Positions 8,903 to 17,726 are shown, counted from the stretch's first letter. The stretch: DNA of 64,000 nucleotides from Rudaeicoccus suwonensis (GCF_007829035.1 NZ_VIVQ01000001.1:744001-808000); one strand, 5' to 3'. Numbers and translations are program-made. Notes: generated by a model from the letters alone, not told the origin.

Positions 8903-10258
8903 GTGAACCAGCCGTATGACGCAGCACAGTCGCCGCGATCCCCGTCGCCGTCGTCGGTGCAGTCGCGCGCGCCACACACGACACCTGGCACGCAGTCAGC
9001 GCAGCGACTGCGGCCTCCGCTGGTGCGGCCCGCGGAGGGGCGGGTCGTCGCGGGGGTCTGTGCCGGGGTCAGTGCGCATCTGGGGATACCGCTCGGGGCC
9101 TTGCGGGTACTCAGCGCGGTGAGTGCGTTGCTCGGTTTCGGGCTGCCGGTCTATGCCTTCTTGTGGTTGACGATGCCGAAAGCGGCGGACGGGTGCACCG
9201 ATCCCGCGCAGCGACCGCCGATGCCGGCACGCCGCTTTGTGCCGATCGGGTTGGTGGTGCTCGTGATCGGCGGGGTGTCTGCCGGCAAAGTGTTGACCGC
9301 CACCGGCCATTTGTCGATCGCGTTGCCGTTGCTGGTGATTGCGGCCGGTGTGCTGCTGGTCTGGTCGCGACTGGATCGTGCCGAGCGCAGACAGTGGATC
9401 GGCGCGGAGGCGGAAGGCCGGCAGAGCCTGTTGCGGATCGGTTTCGGAGTGCTGCTCGCGGTGGTGGGGCTGGTGCTGCTGATCACGCAGGGACGCAGCC
9501 TGTCGAGCCTGCGCGACACCGCGATCTCGGTCGTGGTCGTGCTCGTCGGCGCGGGATTCGTCGCAGCGCCGTTCATCACCAGGTTGTTCGACTCGCTCCG
9601 GCAGGAGCAGACCGAGCGCATCCGCGCGACCGAAAAGGCCGACATCGCAGCGCATCTGCACGATTCGGTGCTGCAGACGCTGGCCTTGATCCAGCGGCGC
9701 GCGAGCGACCCGCACGCCGTGCAACTGCTCGCCCGGGCGCAGGAGCGAGAGCTGCGCACCTGGCTCTACACCGACAGCACACCTGCGGCGGCGACCCTCG
9801 CCACAGCGGTCGCCGAGGTGACGCACGAGATCGAGGACCTGCACGGCATACCGGTCGATCTGGTGGTCAGTGGTGACCGGCCGATCGACGACGCCGGAAT
9901 GGCGTTGGTGCGGGCGTTGCGCGAGGCGCTCGCGAATGCGGTGCGGCACGGCGCACCGCCGGTGTCGGTCTATCTGGAGGTCGGGTCGCGAACGGTCGAG
10001 GCGTTCGTACGTGATCATGGCGAAGGTTTCGATCTGGACGCCGTTGCCGAGGACCGACTCGGGGTCAGAGAGTCGATCGTCGGACGAATGCGACGGCATG
10101 GGGGCGCGGCGCAGGTGCGCCGCCGTGAGGACGGCACAGAGGTCTGCCTACGGTTGGACGATGAGATCGTGACACCGACATCTCCCGATGAGCCGGGCAC
10201 GGCTAAACACATTGACGAAGACCCGGATGCTCCTGCAAACACGAAGGATTCAGTATGA
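8903..10258 (+). CDS. PspC-domain sensor histidine kinase
   Basis: About 451 residues. An N-terminal PspC domain (GRVVAGVCAGVSAHLGIPLG, about residues 48-67) and four or more TM helices precede the kinase. The phospho-acceptor region is DIAAHLHDSVLQTLALIQRR, with the histidine near residue 253. The HATPase_c domain contains REALANAVRHGAPP and a glycine-rich DHGEGFDLD. The HisKA-like region is short and no long periplasmic sensor loop is seen, so the PspC/TM part is the likely sensor of membrane stress. The GTG at 8903 is used. It overlaps the response-regulator gene by 4 bp (ATGA) and faces a second PspC gene, a LiaFSR-like arrangement. Confidence 0.85.
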   Translation: MNQPYDAAQSPRSPSPSSVQSRAPHTTPGTQSAQRLRPPLVRPAEGRVVAGVCAGVSAHLGIPLGALRVLSAVSALLGFGLPVYAFLWLTMPKAADGCTDPAQRPPMPARRFVPIGLVVLVIGGVSAGKVLTATGHLSIALPLLVIAAGVLLVWSRLDRAERRQWIGAEAEGRQSLLRIGFGVLLAVVGLVLLITQGRSLSSLRDTAISVVVVLVGAGFVAAPFITRLFDSLRQEQTERIRATEKADIAAHLHDSVLQTLALIQRRASDPHAVQLLARAQERELRTWLYTDSTPAAATLATAVAEVTHEIEDLHGIPVDLVVSGDRPIDDAGMALVRALREALANAVRHGAPPVSVYLEVGSRTVEAFVRDHGEGFDLDAVAEDRLGVRESIVGRMRRHGGAAQVRRREDGTEVCLRLDDEIVTPTSPDEPGTAKHIDEDPDAPANTKDSV

Positions 10259-10917
10259 CGGCGCGTGTGGTGCTGGTCGACGACCACCGGATGTTCCGAT
10301 CGGGTGTGAAGGCAGAACTCGACGACAGCGTCTGCGTGGTGGGCGAGGCTGCTGACGTCGACACGGCGATTGCGGTGATCCGCGCCGAACGACCTGACGT
10401 GGTGCTGCTGGATGTGCATCTGCCTGGCGGGAACGGCAACGGTGGTTCGGATGTCGTGACCGGTTGTGCCGGTGTGACCAACCAGGGCGACGCACCGGTG
10501 CGTTTCCTGGCGTTGTCGGTCTCGGACGCGGCCGACGACGTGATCTCGGTGATCCGGGCAGGCGCTCGCGGCTATGTCACCAAGACCATCTCTCCGACCG
10601 ACCTGGTGACCGCGATCCACCGGGTGGCCGAGGGGGACGCCGTCTTCAGCCCGCGGCTCGCCGGCTTTGTTCTTGATGCGTTCGGCGCGACGGCCGGCGA
10701 GATCGCCGAGATCGATGAGGAACTCGACCGGCTCTCCGCGCGAGAGCGTGAGGTCATGCGGTTGATCGCGCGCGGGTATCAGTACAAGGAAGTCGCCAAG
10801 GAGCTGTTCATCTCGATCAAAACTGTTGAGACACATGTGTCTTCGGTGTTGCGGAAGCTGCAGTTGTCCTCCCGTCACGAGCTGACCTCATGGGCGATGC
10901 AGCGCCGGCTCTTGTGA
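10255..10917 (+). CDS. LuxR/NarL-family response regulator
   Basis: 220 residues. The receiver domain starts VVLVDDHRMFRSG, with the phospho-acceptor Asp at about 53 (VVLLDVHLP) and the conserved Lys in GYVTKTIS. The C-terminal LuxR helix-turn-helix reads LSAREREVMRLIARGYQYKE followed by IKTVETHVSSVLRKL. The ATG overlaps the kinase stop by 4 bp, marking it as the cognate partner. About ten extra residues (GGNGNGGSDVVTGCAG) lie in the loop after the phospho-acceptor Asp, a modest variation. Probable targets are the divergent PspC gene and its own operon. Confidence 0.9.
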   Translation: MTARVVLVDDHRMFRSGVKAELDDSVCVVGEAADVDTAIAVIRAERPDVVLLDVHLPGGNGNGGSDVVTGCAGVTNQGDAPVRFLALSVSDAADDVISVIRAGARGYVTKTISPTDLVTAIHRVAEGDAVFSPRLAGFVLDAFGATAGEIAEIDEELDRLSAREREVMRLIARGYQYKEVAKELFISIKTVETHVSSVLRKLQLSSRHELTSWAMQRRLL

Positions 10918-10921
10918 GTCG

Positions 10922-11554
10922 GTGATGTCGATGCGGATGCTGTTGCCGACGTCGTTCGCGGTCTGTGAGACCTCCGGCGACATCCCGGCTGCTCTGCCGG
11001 AGTTCGAGTCCGTGGTGACGACGAGTGCGCAGGCGGCGCGGCGAGCGGAGTTTGCGACGGGGCGATGGTGCGCACGTCGTGCACTTGGCGATCTCGATCC
11101 AGCGGCGGCGCATCAGGCCGTGCCGGTCGGGGATGACCGCGCTCCCGTGTGGCCGCCAGACGTCGTTGGTTCGATCACTCACTGCACCGGTCTGCGCAGT
11201 GCGGTCGTCGCGCGAAGACGCGACGTCGTGGCGGTGGGTGTCGATGCCGAGCCGGCCCGCCCGTTGCCGTTGGATGCGGTCGAGGTGATCCTGCGGACAA
11301 ACGAGCGGCAGTATGCCGAAAGTGCTCTCAGCACAGTGGTTTTCACCGTGAAAGAAGCGTTGTTCAAGGCGTGGTGGCCGCTGACACGCACGTGGCTGGA
11401 CTTCCAGCAGGCTCGCGTGACTCTCGGTGACGGCACCGCGGACGTCGACGTTCTGACGGCACACCCGGACTGGCCGACCGGTCGGGCGCAGGTGCGGTGG
11501 TCGATGCACGACGGCCTGATCCGGACCGCAGTGTGGATCCCTGCTGAGCCGTGA
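10922..11554 (+). CDS. 4'-phosphopantetheinyl transferase superfamily protein
   Basis: About 210 residues, EntD/Sfp-like length. Motifs in order are RAEFATGRWCARRAL (CoA-binding arginines), GSITHCTGL (conserved histidine), GVDAEP (Mg-binding Asp and Glu) and FTVKEALFKAW (the F-S/T-x-KEAxxK catalytic motif). It transfers phosphopantetheine from CoA to carrier-protein serines of fatty-acid, polyketide or nonribosomal peptide synthases. Several start codons cluster at 10922-10937; the exact one is uncertain. It follows the response regulator by 4 bp and may be in its operon. Confidence 0.88.
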   Translation: MMSMRMLLPTSFAVCETSGDIPAALPEFESVVTTSAQAARRAEFATGRWCARRALGDLDPAAAHQAVPVGDDRAPVWPPDVVGSITHCTGLRSAVVARRRDVVAVGVDAEPARPLPLDAVEVILRTNERQYAESALSTVVFTVKEALFKAWWPLTRTWLDFQQARVTLGDGTADVDVLTAHPDWPTGRAQVRWSMHDGLIRTAVWIPAEP

Positions 11555-11677
11555 GAGGCACCCGAACCGCGCCGGTGTTCGTGCACGGGGGTCGCGCCGG
11601 CGGTCGGGCACGGGGGTGACGCCGACGGATCGGCATCTGGATCGCACATGTGCGGCATAGCGCTTGAGATGCCGCGG

Positions 11678-12331
11678 TCAGTCCTGCGGTTCGGATGCCT
11701 CGTAGGCGCGTCGTTGATCGGCGTAGCGCTGCACGTTCTGCTCCATGCGGCGGCGCAGCATCGTGGAGGCCACCAACCCCGCTACGACGGCCACTGCGAG
11801 GGCGACATACGAGAACCGGCTCAGGTAGGTCTCGGCAGCGCGGCCGAGGTAATACACGAGGTAGGTCGTGCCGCCGGCCCAGCAGATGGCGCCCGCGAGA
11901 TTGGCGGCCAGAAATCGCGGGTAGTGCATCTTCAACGATCCCGACAAGGGTCCGGCGAAGATGCGCAGCAGCGCCACGAAGCGACCGAAGAAGACCGCGA
12001 AGATGCCGTAGCGCGCGAACACGTGCTCGGCATACGCGATGACATCGTCGTTGACATGTTTGGGGAAGCGCCGCCCGAGGAACTCGAAAAGCTTTTCGCC
12101 ATAACGGCGTCCGACGGTGTAGCCGATCGTGTCGCCGATGACGGCTCCGAGGACAGCGGCGATCGCGATGCCGTGCGGGCTGATCGACAGCTCGTGCTTG
12201 GCGGACATCACAGCCGCAGCGACCAGCACGATCTCGCCGGGCACCGGTATACCGAGGCTCTCGACTCCGACCACGAGCCCGGCCAGCAGATAGACCGCGA
12301 ACGGTGGGATCGTCGTCAGCCAGTGGTCCAC
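11678..12331 (-). CDS. DedA-family membrane protein
   Basis: 217 residues with about five hydrophobic segments. The DedA/SNARE-associated signatures are visible: VVGVESLGIPVPGEIVLVAA near residue 20-40, GAVIGDTIGYTVGRRYGEKL near 62-81, and FFGRFVALLRIFAGPLSGSL near 114-133, which holds the conserved F-x-R-x-(V/I)-P/A-x-x-R motif. DedA proteins act in recycling of undecaprenyl phosphate or phospholipid flipping. The GTG at 12331 is used. It is 10 bp downstream of the serine hydrolase gene on the same strand, so probably one transcript. Confidence 0.88.
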   Translation of the reverse strand: MDHWLTTIPPFAVYLLAGLVVGVESLGIPVPGEIVLVAAAVMSAKHELSISPHGIAIAAVLGAVIGDTIGYTVGRRYGEKLFEFLGRRFPKHVNDDVIAYAEHVFARYGIFAVFFGRFVALLRIFAGPLSGSLKMHYPRFLAANLAGAICWAGGTTYLVYYLGRAAETYLSRFSYVALAVAVVAGLVASTMLRRRMEQNVQRYADQRRAYEASEPQD

Positions 12332-12341
12332 GGGTGGTGCC

Positions 12342-13751
12342 TCATCCTCGGGTTCGCGCGTCGGCCGACGGAGTCCAACCGCGCCCGACCCCGCCTGGTA
12401 TGTCTGCCTCCGGATCGTACGGCGTGCGTGTCAGTCGGAAACTCGCCAGGTCCAGGTATGGAGCGCCGTCTGCAGCGCGTCGAACGGCCAGGATCTCGCC
12501 GGCGAAGTAGTCGTCCAGGCCACGCCACTCCTCAGGACCGGTTGGCTCGAACCGAGATCCTCGCCCGTCGTGCACCGGCTCGAGGCGCAGGGTGTCGCCC
12601 GGACCGACCGTGAGCAGATGGGCGCGCGTGCCCCAGTACCACGTGCCGGTCAGGGGTAGCAGGTCGTGCGCGTGCGAGCCGCTGTCGAGCTCTGAGGAAA
12701 CCTGCCACGGCTGGGCAACCTTCGGCTCCAGCGCGAGGGATGCCTCCAGTAAGCCGATCGCATCGAGGTCGATCCCGGCTGTGTCGTTGACGAGCAGTAT
12801 GACGCCGTCACCGGTCGACGGGTCGATCCGGAGGACGGACTGGAAACCCGGCATCGAACCACCGTGGCCGACATACCTGGTGCCACCGCGGTTGACGACG
12901 TCGAGGCCGAGTCCGTAGGCGCGCGACCAGGATTCACCTGGCACGTCGCAGATCAGCGACGGTATGTGCATCGCGGTGCGCAGGTCGTCGGGCAGCACAG
13001 CCGGATCGCCATACGTGAGGAATCGCGCGAAGACCGACAGGTCGCCGATCGTCGACCACAGCTGGCCGGCGGGTGCCATGGCGCCGGTGTCGGTCGCGGG
13101 CTCGTCGTGCAGCAGATCGGCGTGCGGGTGGATCGCGAGCCCGGGCGCTGCGTTCGCCGTCGGGCTGTATGTCGTGGCACGCATTCCGAGCGGCGTCAGG
13201 ATCCTGTCCTGTATGACGCCCCACCAGCCGCGGCTGCGCCCGGTGCCGAGCACCTCGGTGACAAGGCGGCCGGCCACCGCGAATCCCACGTTGCTGTAAT
13301 GAAATCGCGCTCCCGGGCGGTGCGCACGGCGGATGCTCGGCAGAAGTTCCTCCCAGGACCGTCCGGCGCTGCGTTCCCACCAGTCGCCGAGGGTTTCGGC
13401 ATACAGGCCCGAGCCGTGGTTGAGCAGTTCACCCACCCGCGCCGGCGCCAGTGCCGGGCCGAGCTCGGGCAGATGCCGGTCAACCGGGTCGTCGAGGTCG
13501 ACCAGGCCATCGGCGACCAGTTGCATGACCAGCACTGCGGTGAACGACTTGGAGATCGACCCGATGCGGTACTGCGTTGCGGTTGTTGCCTTTTCGCCGT
13601 CCGGATGGCCGTCGATGTGCCCAGCTGCTGCGGACCAGACGAGTTCGCCACCGCGCAACACCCCTGCCGTCGTCGACGCGACCCGGCTCGTGCGCTGAGC
13701 CTCGGTCAGATGAGCGGTCAGGTGCGCGGCGGTCGTTTCGGTGAGCTTCAC
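12342..13751 (-). CDS. Serine hydrolase, beta-lactamase/class C PBP family
   Basis: 469 residues. The SxxK active-site motif is S-I-S-K (Ser about 65, in RIGSISKSFTAV), the YxN motif is FHYSNVGFAV near residue 150, and YVGHGGSMPG near 300 supplies the HxG element. A beta-sheet C-terminal domain follows. No signal peptide is seen, so it is probably cytoplasmic or weakly exported. Such proteins include esterases and DD-peptidases rather than true beta-lactamases; substrate is unknown. The only good N-terminal start is GTG 13751, which is part of a perfect inverted repeat, so the precise start is uncertain. Confidence 0.83.
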   Translation of the reverse strand: MKLTETTAAHLTAHLTEAQRTSRVASTTAGVLRGGELVWSAAAGHIDGHPDGEKATTATQYRIGSISKSFTAVLVMQLVADGLVDLDDPVDRHLPELGPALAPARVGELLNHGSGLYAETLGDWWERSAGRSWEELLPSIRRAHRPGARFHYSNVGFAVAGRLVTEVLGTGRSRGWWGVIQDRILTPLGMRATTYSPTANAAPGLAIHPHADLLHDEPATDTGAMAPAGQLWSTIGDLSVFARFLTYGDPAVLPDDLRTAMHIPSLICDVPGESWSRAYGLGLDVVNRGGTRYVGHGGSMPGFQSVLRIDPSTGDGVILLVNDTAGIDLDAIGLLEASLALEPKVAQPWQVSSELDSGSHAHDLLPLTGTWYWGTRAHLLTVGPGDTLRLEPVHDGRGSRFEPTGPEEWRGLDDYFAGEILAVRRAADGAPYLDLASFRLTRTPYDPEADIPGGVGRGWTPSADARTRG

Positions 13752-13769
13752 CCTGGGATCATCCCAGGG
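13751..13769. promoter_or_regulatory. 19-bp perfect inverted repeat at a start codon
   Basis: CCCTGGGATCATCCCAGGG: 9-bp perfect arms around one central base. It begins at the last base of the serine hydrolase GTG start (minus strand), so in mRNA the hairpin would hold the start codon at its base. No ordinary Shine-Dalgarno sequence is visible between it and the start. It could be an operator or a translational hairpin. Confidence 0.6.
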
Positions 13770-13879
13770 ACATCCGGCGTTCTCGATGAGTCGGTGAACT
13801 GTGCGCGCGAAGTTGGCGGCTCAGCAGACGGACGTGAGCGGATGGGCACTCAGGAGATCAACACGCGCATGCCGGGTGA

Positions 13880-14263
13880 TCACGCGATGGGCGCGAAGCG
13901 CGGGCGCCGCGGCGGCCGCGGCTTCTTCGGGTCCGGCGTGAGCGTCCCGTCGACGGCGATGTGACTGAAGATGCGTCGCAGGATCGACTGCACGTGCGGG
14001 TCGTCGACTTGGTACAGCTGCCGTCGCCCATGGCGTCGAGAGCTGACCACGCCTGCGGCGCGCAGTTTCGACAAGTGTTGGCTCGTCGCCGGAACAGAGG
14101 CATCGGTGAGTTCCGCGAGAGTGCTGACGTCATACTCGCCGCCAGCGAGAATCCACACCAGATGCAGTCGACTCGGCACCGACAGAAGGTCGAATGTCGC
14201 TGCAGCAGCTTGTAATTGGGCATCAGTGACGGATGCTGGGCGCGGGTTGCGAGCGAGTGGCAT
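13880..14263 (-). CDS. ArsR-family transcriptional regulator
   Basis: About 127 residues. A winged helix-turn-helix core reads FDLLSVPSRLHLVWILAGGE, then LAELTDASVPATSQHLSKLR (recognition helix) and GVVSSRRHGRRQLYQVDDPH (wing). The C-terminal tail is basic and proline-rich. Typical metal-binding cysteines of ArsR/SmtB sensors are absent (no CxC), so the effector is unclear. The ATG at 14263 (MPLARNP) fits better than GTG 14281. It is divergent from the ABC transporter operon and most likely represses it and itself. Confidence 0.85.
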   Translation of the reverse strand: MPLARNPRPASVTDAQLQAAAATFDLLSVPSRLHLVWILAGGEYDVSTLAELTDASVPATSQHLSKLRAAGVVSSRRHGRRQLYQVDDPHVQSILRRIFSHIAVDGTLTPDPKKPRPPRRPRFAPIA

Positions 14264-14294
14264 GATCAATCCAGTGTGCACAGCGCTATCTCAT

Positions 14295-14324
14295 TTGCGC
14301 AAGTGCTTAAACGTCCGCTACGGT
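14295..14324 (+). promoter_or_regulatory. Candidate promoter/operator for the ABC operon
   Basis: The 8-bp palindrome TTGCGCAA (14295-14302) overlaps a possible -35 element TTGCGC. An 18-bp spacer leads to TACGGT (14319-14324) as a possible -10. It lies between the divergent ArsR gene and the leader peptide, a position expected for an ArsR operator. This is a by-eye prediction. Confidence 0.35.
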
Positions 14325-14377
14325 GTGTTGCGGCACCGATCAGGTGCTGGTCAGCCGATCCGAAAGGGGGCGTCGCC

Positions 14378-14431
14378 ATGAGTAGCGACGGTCATAGTCC
14401 CCGCTTCCGGTTCATCTTCCCCATCGGCTGA
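14378..14431 (+). CDS. Possible 17-residue leader peptide upstream of ABC permease
   Basis: An ATG at 14378 has the purine-rich GAAAGGGGG (14362-14370) 7 bp upstream as ribosome-binding site. It encodes MSSDGHSPRFRFIFPIG and stops at TGA 14429-14431. The peptide ends in an alternating Phe/Arg then FIFPIG pattern. It lies after the predicted promoter and 72 bp before the ABC permease start, the position of a regulatory leader. I cannot name its family. It may be translated for attenuation, or be a chance short frame. Confidence 0.45.
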   Translation: MSSDGHSPRFRFIFPIG

Positions 14432-14503
14432 CCTCCGCACCGACCTCCTCGTCACGCGGCAGGGCAGAACCGTCCCACGCGTGCCTTGAAGGAGGCCCCC
14501 GCG

Positions 14504-16252
14504 ATGTCCATGCTCCTGCGCCCGTTCGCGGGCAACTCCACTGCGCCGACCCGCTCGCGCACCACCATGATCGCCGACGTGATCGTGCTCGCCGCGGTGG
14601 CCGTCATCTTCTGGTTGCTGATCAAGATCTCGCAGGGTGTGACCGAGCCGATCCACGGCCACCAGATCACCTCGACGATCTCGACTGCTCCCTCCGAACT
14701 GCCGTATTACGCACTGCGGTCGTTGTTCCGGATGTTCGTGGCGTTGTTCTTCTCGGTGGTCTTCACCTTCGGTTTCGCCACCCTGGCGGCCCGCAACCGG
14801 CGTGCCGAGAAGGTCATGCTGCCGTTGCTGGACATCCTGCAGTCGGTGCCGGTCCTGAGCTTCCTGTCGGTCACGATCACCATCTGGCTGACACTGTTTC
14901 CGCACAGCATGCTGGGCGTGGAGTGCGCCGCGATCTTCGCGGTCTTCACCTCCCAGGCCTGGAACATGACCTTCGCGTTCTACCAGTCGCTGGTGACGCA
15001 GCCACGCGAACTCGATGAGGCCGCAAGGCTTTTGCGGCTCACCAAGTGGCAGCGCTTCTGGCAGCTGGATGTTCCCAGCGGCATGATCCCGCTCGTCTGG
15101 AACGGCATGATGAGCTTCGGCGGCGGCTGGTTCTTCCTCACCGCGTCCGAGGCGATCAGCGTCAACAACAAGACGTATGTCGTGCCCGGCATCGGCAGTT
15201 ACGTGGGCGTCGCGGCCGAGCGTCAGCAGCTCGGGCGGGTCTTCCTCGCGATCGGTGTGATGATCGTGATGATCATCGGGGTCAACGTCGTGTTCTGGCG
15301 TCCGCTGACGGCCTGGGCCGAGCGCTTCCGCATCGAGGACTCCGAGTCGGCGCAGGCGCCGCGCAGTCTGACGCTGGATCTGCTGCGCCGGTCGCGGGTG
15401 CCCCAGTTGGCGCTGTCGGCGGTGCGTCCGGTGACGCGGGCGCTGGAGGCGGGCACCCGGGTCTTCGGGCTGGCCGAGCACCCGCTGCAGGTGAAGGCGG
15501 GTCGTCGCCGGGCGATCGACGTCGTGTATGCCGTCGTCGTGATCGGGCTGATCTGCTGGGGCCTGACCGAGATGCTGCTCTACATCAACCGCACCGCCGG
15601 TCTTGGTCAGTTCCCACACACCTTCGTGCTCGGACTGGTGACCTTCGCGCGGGTGCTGGTGCTGCTGGTCTTCGCGACGGTCGTGTGGGTGCCGATCGGT
15701 GTCTGGATCGGGATGAACCCCAAGGTCAACAGGCTCGCGCAGCCGGTGGTGCAGGTGCTGGCCAGCTTTCCGGCGAACTTCCTGTTCCCGATCTTCACGC
15801 TGGTGCTGATCAACACCGGCATCAGCATCAACATCGGCGGCATCGTGTTGATGGCGCTGGGTGCGCAGTGGTACATCCTGTTCAACGTGATCGCGGGCGC
15901 CTCCGCCATACCGAACGATCTGCGGGAGGCCGCGACGAACCTACGGCTGAGCCGGGCGCAGCGGTGGCGGTCGGTGATCCTGCCGTCGATCTTTGCGGCG
16001 TGGGTGACCGGTGCGATCACGGCTGCCGGTGGTGCGTGGAATGCGTCGATCGTCGCCGAGGTCGTGACCTACGGCAAGACGACGCTGACCGCCACCGGCC
16101 TCGGTGCCTACATCGCTCAGTCGACGCAGCACGGCAACTTCGGACGCATGCTGGTCGGCAACATGGTGATGTGCATCTTTGTCGTGGGCCTCAACCGATC
16201 CTTCTGGCGCCGGCTGTACCGCTTGGCCGAAACGCGTTACTCGCTCAGCTGA
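14504..16252 (+). CDS. Fused two-domain ABC importer permease (nitrate/sulfonate type)
   Basis: About 582 residues holding two binding-protein-dependent permease domains in one chain. The first EAA-like loop is ELDEAARLLRLTKWQRFWQL near residues 170-190, and the second is DLREAATNLRLSRAQRWRSV near 475-495. About ten to twelve hydrophobic segments are spread over both halves. Relatives serve nitrate/sulfonate/taurine-type importers. The start ATG 14504 has a perfect AAGGAGG at 14489-14495. No substrate-binding protein is encoded nearby; the ATPase follows 148 bp downstream. Substrate is not known; divergent ArsR control hints at an ion or small metabolite. Confidence 0.85.
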   Translation: MSMLLRPFAGNSTAPTRSRTTMIADVIVLAAVAVIFWLLIKISQGVTEPIHGHQITSTISTAPSELPYYALRSLFRMFVALFFSVVFTFGFATLAARNRRAEKVMLPLLDILQSVPVLSFLSVTITIWLTLFPHSMLGVECAAIFAVFTSQAWNMTFAFYQSLVTQPRELDEAARLLRLTKWQRFWQLDVPSGMIPLVWNGMMSFGGGWFFLTASEAISVNNKTYVVPGIGSYVGVAAERQQLGRVFLAIGVMIVMIIGVNVVFWRPLTAWAERFRIEDSESAQAPRSLTLDLLRRSRVPQLALSAVRPVTRALEAGTRVFGLAEHPLQVKAGRRRAIDVVYAVVVIGLICWGLTEMLLYINRTAGLGQFPHTFVLGLVTFARVLVLLVFATVVWVPIGVWIGMNPKVNRLAQPVVQVLASFPANFLFPIFTLVLINTGISINIGGIVLMALGAQWYILFNVIAGASAIPNDLREAATNLRLSRAQRWRSVILPSIFAAWVTGAITAAGGAWNASIVAEVVTYGKTTLTATGLGAYIAQSTQHGNFGRMLVGNMVMCIFVVGLNRSFWRRLYRLAETRYSLS

Positions 16253-16400
16253 TGCGTCGATGTTCTCAGCGTTCGAGCGACAATTCGGTGGTGGATGTAC
16301 GCCGGTCCACCAGCCGTGACCAGACCAGGTTGGCCCGGTTCTCGAGAACCGTGCCGACCTCGTCCGAACCACAACTCTCATCAGGAAACGGAGGTGCGTC

Positions 16401-17726
16401 ATGAGCACCACGATCAACAACCGAGCCGCCATCGTCGAGGTCGACCACATCAGCAAGTCCTTCCCGGGCAAGGGAAATGTCGAGCTGACGGTGCTGGACG
16501 ATGTCACGTTCACCCTGCACGAGGGCGAGGTTGTCGCGCTGCTCGGCAAGTCCGGCTCCGGCAAGTCGACGCTGCTGCGCACCATCGCCGGGCTCATCGC
16601 GCCGACCACCGGTGAGGTGCGCTATCGCGGCAAGCAACTGCGTGGGGCGAACCCCGGTGTCGGGATGGTCTTCCAGTCGTTCGCGCTGATGCCGTGGCTG
16701 ACGGTCCAGGCGAACGTCGAGCTGGGTCTGCGGGCGCAGGGCGTCGGTGAGGACGAGCGGCGTCGGCGCGCGCTGGAGGCCATCGACCTCATCGGTCTCG
16801 ACGGCTTCGAGTCGGCGTACCCCAAGGAACTCTCCGGCGGGATGCGCCAGCGCGTCGGCTTCGCCCGTGCACTCGTGCTACAGCCGGACGCGTTGCTGAT
16901 GGACGAACCGTTCAGCGCGCTCGACGTGCTGACGGCGGAGAACCTGCGCAACGAGTTGATGTCGCTGTGGGCGCAGCCGGACTTCCCGACGAAGGCGATC
17001 TGCGTGGTCACCCACAACATCGAGGAGGCGGTGCTGCTGGCCGACCGTGTCGTGGTGCTCGGCGCCAACCCGGGACACATCAAGGCAGAGGTGCCGGTGC
17101 ACCTGCCGCGACCGCGCGACCGTCGCAGCCCGAGCTTCGACCAGATCGTGCAGCAGCTGTACTCACTGCTGACCGGTCAGGACGGTGTCGCCGCGACCAC
17201 GACCGCCCAGACCGGGCCGCTCACGCACCCGCTGCCGTCGGTGTCGGTCGGTGGGCTGGCGGGTCTCGTCGAGATCGTCTACGCGCACAACGGGCAGACC
17301 GACCTGCCCGATCTCGCAGACGAGCTGTCCTTCGAAGTCGACGATCTGCTGCCGCTGGTCGACGCCGCGGTGATGCTCGGCTTCCTGGATGTCGAGGGAG
17401 CCCAGGCGTTCCTCACCGACACCGGCCGCGAGTGGTTCACCGCGGACATCCTGCGCAGCAAGGAGATTTTCGCCGTGCAGGCGCGGGAGCGCGCGCCGCT
17501 GGTGCGCACGATCGTCCATGCACTCGAGAACAGTGACAACGGTGCGCTGCGGGACGACTTCTTCCGCGATCTGCTGCGCCGCGGCTTCTCGGCCGAGGAC
17601 ACCGAGCGCCAGCTGGACTCGGCGATCGACTGGGGCCGGTACGGCGAGCTGTTCGACTACGACGCCGACAGTCGCGAACTCGTCCTCGGTGACGTGGCCG
17701 CGGCTGCGGCAGCGTTGCTCAACTGA
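16401..17726 (+). CDS. ABC transporter ATPase with C-terminal AAA-associated domain
   Basis: 441 residues. The first 240 form an ABC ATPase: Walker A LGKSGSGKSTLL (about 48-59), Q-loop VFQSFALMPWL, signature LSGGMRQRVGFARAL and Walker B ALLMDEPFSALDV. It is of the nitrate/sulfonate/taurine subfamily. The C-terminal 150 residues (from about 280) match the AAA-associated C-terminal domain found on some of these ATPases, probably a regulatory module. GGAGG precedes ATG 16401. It energises the fused permease upstream. The 148-bp gap between them shows no gene. Confidence 0.88.
   Translation: MSTTINNRAAIVEVDHISKSFPGKGNVELTVLDDVTFTLHEGEVVALLGKSGSGKSTLLRTIAGLIAPTTGEVRYRGKQLRGANPGVGMVFQSFALMPWLTVQANVELGLRAQGVGEDERRRRALEAIDLIGLDGFESAYPKELSGGMRQRVGFARALVLQPDALLMDEPFSALDVLTAENLRNELMSLWAQPDFPTKAICVVTHNIEEAVLLADRVVVLGANPGHIKAEVPVHLPRPRDRRSPSFDQIVQQLYSLLTGQDGVAATTTAQTGPLTHPLPSVSVGGLAGLVEIVYAHNGQTDLPDLADELSFEVDDLLPLVDAAVMLGFLDVEGAQAFLTDTGREWFTADILRSKEIFAVQARERAPLVRTIVHALENSDNGALRDDFFRDLLRRGFSAEDTERQLDSAIDWGRYGELFDYDADSRELVLGDVAAAAAALLN

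Noticed and set aside
11583-11630. Two copies of GCACGGGGG 25 bp apart after the phosphopantetheinyl transferase gene
   Set aside because: Only two imperfect copies; too weak to list with the stop-linked arrays.
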